A stretch of 8,581 nucleotides of DNA from the NCBI GenBank assembly GCA_024278565.1, contig JAJRSY010000005.1, forward strand, positions 1 through 8,581. The letters are read 5' to 3'. The notes under the pieces are model-generated. The model was not told the DNA's origin and did not search any database. It was given only the letters and a program-made list of their open reading frames with translations. The stretch comes from Bacteroidota bacterium. GTDB lineage: Bacteria > Bacteroidota > Bacteroidia > Flavobacteriales > Flavobacteriaceae. Below are positions 7,052-8,581 of this stretch, one piece after another; the first letter of the stretch is position 1, and each line of letters begins with the position of its first letter. Position numbers and translations under genes: made by a program.

Positions 7052-7676
7052 TCTGCTTGGCCTTGATCATTCTCAGATTCCTTTCGGCTTGGTTGTTGTC
7101 AAAAGGGACCAGAGGCTGTTCGATGAATTTGAGAATTGGATATTTATGTTTTTCTAGCGCAAAGGCCAATCGCCGCTCATCGGTCTTTTTGAATTTCTTG
7201 TCATAATCCTTTATCACGGGCCTGGTGATATTGACGTACCGCTTGAATATCCTAGAATAATGAGAGACTTTTAAATCTGGGGTTTTCTCTTTGGCGTTCT
7301 TGGCCTGTACCGGTAATGTCCTTATTTCTTTAGTCCAAGGGGCGTCAAAGGTTTCTTCGGCATAAACAAGATCTCTTAGTATATGGACATTGCAAAGACT
7401 ATGGCCGCAGGAGTAGGGAAAGTAACTGCTAAAGCGATCATGTACAAGGTTGCCCTTATAAAGTTCCAACAGCCCTATATCGTCCATAGCCTTTTTCCCC
7501 CTGTTCAAATAATGGGCAAAAAAGCTAATGGCCCTGTTGCTTACCACGTGCACCCAACTGTTCTTGCCGTTAAGGCGAATACCGGTCTCATCTGCATGAA
7601 GTACCGGGCTTTGCAGTAATTGTTGCTTTATGTTCTGTTCATGATCCTGTAAACGGACAAAACATTGTTTCTGGAA

Positions 7677-7699
7677 ACCCGCCTGCCGGACGGGCAGGT
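7677..7699 (+). repeat. GC-rich palindromic repeat, full copy
   Basis: A 23-base unit with core CCTGCCGGACGGGCAGG, identical to the one at 7736-7758 and, in reverse complement, to the one at 8388-8410. On the transposase strand it adds Pro-Val-Arg-Gln-Ala-Gly in frame between KGSLSNL and FQKQ, a position where IS66 proteins run on without such a peptide. Confidence 0.85.
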
Positions 7700-7735
7700 T
7701 GGACAGGCTGCCCTTGGGAAATGATGCCCCGTCAG

Positions 7736-7758
7736 ACCCGCCTGCCGGACGGGCAGGT
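7736..7758 (+). repeat. GC-rich palindromic repeat, full copy
   Basis: Identical to 7677-7699, only 36 bases away. On the transposase strand it follows EFISDL with Pro-Val-Arg-Gln-Ala-Gly and is followed by CTGACG. The CTG on both sides of the unit (GACCTG before it and CTGACG after it) may be a three-base target duplication. Confidence 0.85.
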
Positions 7759-7802
7759 CGGAAATGAACTCGCTACAGCGTGCAAAGGGAAGCATCTGGT
7801 AA

Positions 7803-7825
7803 TCCTGCCCGTTCCGCAGGCGGGT
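7803..7825 (-). repeat. GC-rich palindromic repeat, diverged copy
   Basis: A 23-base match to the repeat in opposite orientation to 7677-7699, with two internal mismatches and one at the edge. On the transposase strand it adds RTRLRNG-like residues in frame between CSYL and YQMLPF. It is read in a different frame from the other copies. Confidence 0.75.
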
Positions 7826-7863
7826 CCGGAGGTACGAACAGAGCGATTTCAGACCATTACCGT

Positions 7864-7885
7864 ACCTGCCGTCCGGCAGGCGGGT
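7864..7885 (-). repeat. GC-rich palindromic repeat, copy with one base missing
   Basis: A 22-base copy equal to the 23-base unit except that one C of CCC (GGG on the transposase strand) is lost. With that base restored, the transposase strand reads QEAQ-PACRTGR-YGNGLKSL without a break. The loss therefore explains the frameshift here. Confidence 0.83.
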
Positions 7886-8387
7886 TGCGCCTCTTGTACA
7901 AGTCCTTTGGGAAACACTCCCATGTTATGTTTGCCACAATCACCACAGGTTCTGTGCAATCTCCCATGTTCGGTGGCCCGTACCGTTATCGGTGGGATAT
8001 CGAAGACCTGGCGGGCATCATGGCCGTCCGCGCCCTTGGGAGGTCCGTGGCCGCAACGGCCACATTGTACGATATCATGGACGACCATGGCATCGGGCGT
8101 GTCGACCATCCTCAGCTTACTTCCCTTATGGCCTTTTTATCCGCCTTGGGGCCTGCTGGATCCTGCCCGTAGACCTTTGGTCTTCCCAAAGGGGTCCCGT
8201 GAAGGGGGAACACTGCTGTTGCCACTGTTTTTCGGGTTTTCGTATTTGGCAAGGCGTTCCCTCAAAATGGCATTCTCCTTTTGTAGAGCGACAATGATTG
8301 CATCTGTCTCTTTTTTAAAAAGGGCGAACTCTTCCCTGAGTTGTAAAAGAAGTTGCTTGTCGGTCAAAGTGAATTGTTTCCATAAAG

Positions 8388-8410
8388 ACCTGCCCGTCCG
8401 GCAGGCGGGT
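8388..8410 (-). repeat. GC-rich palindromic repeat, full copy near the transposase start
   Basis: Exact reverse complement of 7677-7699 and 7736-7758. It lies just upstream of, or within, the first codons of the transposase, between the inverted repeat and the LTDKQLLLQ segment, and so hides the original start. Confidence 0.85.
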
Positions 8411-8460
8411 CCGAAACAAGAACATGGGATCCAAATCAATATCCACTTTTTTTTAAAAAA

Positions 8461-8580
8461 TTATTGGGCGAACGGCTGAGCTGTTACAATAAAAGCTAAA
8501 ATGATTTGAGAAATAACAGAAATGATAGCAAAAACTAAAAACACTTTTAGAATAATATGACTATCGGATTGATTGCACAA
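8461..8580 (-). CDS. Possible C-terminal fragment of a membrane protein cut by the IS66 element
   Basis: From the right edge a minus-strand frame stays open to TAA at 8463-8461. It is strongly hydrophobic (IILKVFLVFAIISVISQIIL) and its last residues (TAQPFAQ) come from the IS66 inverted repeat. This would fit a host gene interrupted by the element, with its 5' part beyond the window. However, T-rich DNA easily gives a hydrophobic reading by chance, and no family is recognisable. An alternative gene on the other strand overlaps it. Confidence 0.2.
   Translation of the reverse strand: MCNQSDSHIILKVFLVFAIISVISQIILAFIVTAQPFAQ
8471..8487 (-). repeat. IS66 terminal inverted repeat, transposase 5' side
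   Basis: On the minus strand this reads GTAACAGCTCAGCCGTT, matching 6804-6820 at 16 of 17 positions. It marks the promoter-proximal end of the element. Confidence 0.82.
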
Positions 8581-8581
8581 A
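8557..8581 (+). CDS. Possible start of a gene running off the right edge
   Basis: An ATG at 8557 opens eight codons (MTIGLIAQ) before the window ends. The opening has the beta-strand look of many alpha/beta enzymes, but eight residues are too few to identify a family. No ribosome binding site or promoter is clear. Confidence 0.2.

Larger units (their letters stand above)
6812..8367 (-). pseudogene. IS66 family transposase (TnpC), broken by a stop and four frameshifts
   Basis: Read from 8367 down to 6812, conserved IS66 segments appear in order: a coiled-coil N-terminus ending in LAKYENPKNSGNSSVPPSRD; PQGG then a TAA at 8139-8137 where Gln is expected (GGQKGHKG); a CxxC...CxxC zinc finger ending GVFPKGLVQEAQ; YGNGLKSLCSYL and YQMLPFARCSEFISDL one frame over; KGSLSNL and the catalytic VLHADETGIRLNGK (Asp at 7592-7590); HDRFSSYF (Asp at 7439-7437); PFDNNQAERNLRMIKAKQK (Glu at 7085-7083). 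After that come GLFPHTY and AEKFCL in a further frame, and ISTPKKNKQPVLHNIQQAF to NPYLLTQNG in another. Frame changes lie near 7864-7885, 7716-7721, 7030-7052 and 6902-6909, each equal to a one-base loss modulo three. The DDE triad survives but no functional protein can be made. The start is uncertain: TTG at 8367, or ATG at 8383 if one more frameshift occurred. Confidence 0.85.
6804..8487 (-). mobile_element. Degenerate IS66-family insertion sequence (tnpC only)
   Basis: A 1684-base element defined by terminal inverted repeats (6804-6820 and 8471-8487, 16 of 17 bases identical, outermost bases GTAA as in IS66). It contains one transposase gene of the IS66 tnpC type on the minus strand and no room for tnpA or tnpB, like the single-gene IS66 subgroup. 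The transposase is broken by a nonsense codon and four frameshifts. Several copies of a GC-rich palindrome lie within it. The flanking octamers GTTGAATC (6796-6803) and AATAAAAG (8488-8495) do not match, so the 8-base target duplication expected for IS66 is missing. The sampled stretch 8041-8100 is 60% GC against about 40% in recQ, which supports a foreign origin. Confidence 0.85.

Noticed and set aside
6882..7553. Annotating this minus-strand frame as a separate intact transposase
   Set aside because: It holds only the catalytic core. Its last ~55 residues are out-of-frame and repeat-derived sequence, while the true C-terminus (to NPYLLTQNG) continues in other frames to 6812.
7677..8410. CRISPR array made of the repeated GC-rich units
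   Set aside because: The units are palindromic, occur in both orientations, have uneven spacing (36 to about 500 bases) and lie within transposase codons. There are no regular spacers and no cas genes.
7721..8479. Long plus-strand open frame (about 250 residues)
   Set aside because: It is antisense to clearly recognisable IS66 transposase segments, and its composition is that of a GC-rich complementary frame plus repeat-encoded peptides. No domain is visible.

Overview
The window looks like chromosomal DNA of a flavobacterium (Bacteroidota, probably marine Flavobacteriaceae). The coding genes are AT-rich (a sample stretch of recQ is about 40% GC). Two intergenic gaps carry a TAAATTTG box that fits the Bacteroidota -7 element TAnnTTTG, and no strong Shine-Dalgarno sites are visible. 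The proteins (a secreted carboxypeptidase-regulatory-like protein, a RecQ with a long C-terminal tail, and KdsD/KpsF, TatC and LptB in a row) resemble flavobacterial versions as I remember them; no search was run.

Layout. 59-1393 (+) is a secreted protein with an N-terminal CarboxypepD_reg-like domain. It converges on recQ (1547-3757, -). A 215-base divergent gap separates recQ from a left-to-right cluster: kdsD/kpsF (3973-4938, TTG start), tatC (4938-5792, sharing one base in TAATG) and lptB (5885-6625, with its own probable promoter). KdsD makes arabinose 5-phosphate for Kdo, the inner-core sugar of LPS. LptB powers LPS export to the outer membrane. TatC is the receptor of the twin-arginine translocase. 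The cluster is therefore about building and supplying the cell envelope. No tatA/B or other lpt gene is in the window.

From 6804 to 8487 lies a decayed IS66-family insertion sequence bounded by 17-base inverted repeats (16/17 identical). Its single transposase gene (tnpC type, minus strand) can be followed from N-terminus to C-terminus only by crossing one nonsense codon, at the conserved GGQ(K/R)GH motif, and four frameshifts, all in the same direction. The DDE residues remain. The sampled stretch of the element is about 60% GC, unlike its neighbours.

The most unusual feature is a family of short GC-rich palindromes (core CCTGCCGGACGGGCAGG or its complement). Five near-identical copies and one shorter relative sit inside the IS66 element. 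At least four of them interrupt conserved transposase segments, adding short peptides such as PACRTGR or PVRQAG. Restoring one lost base in one copy puts the flanking transposase back in frame, which suggests these units inserted in frame before the gene died, much like Rickettsia palindromic elements. A separate ~80-base nested quasi-palindrome disrupts the C-terminal coding region. To the right of the element only 94 bases remain, with no confidently recognised gene.
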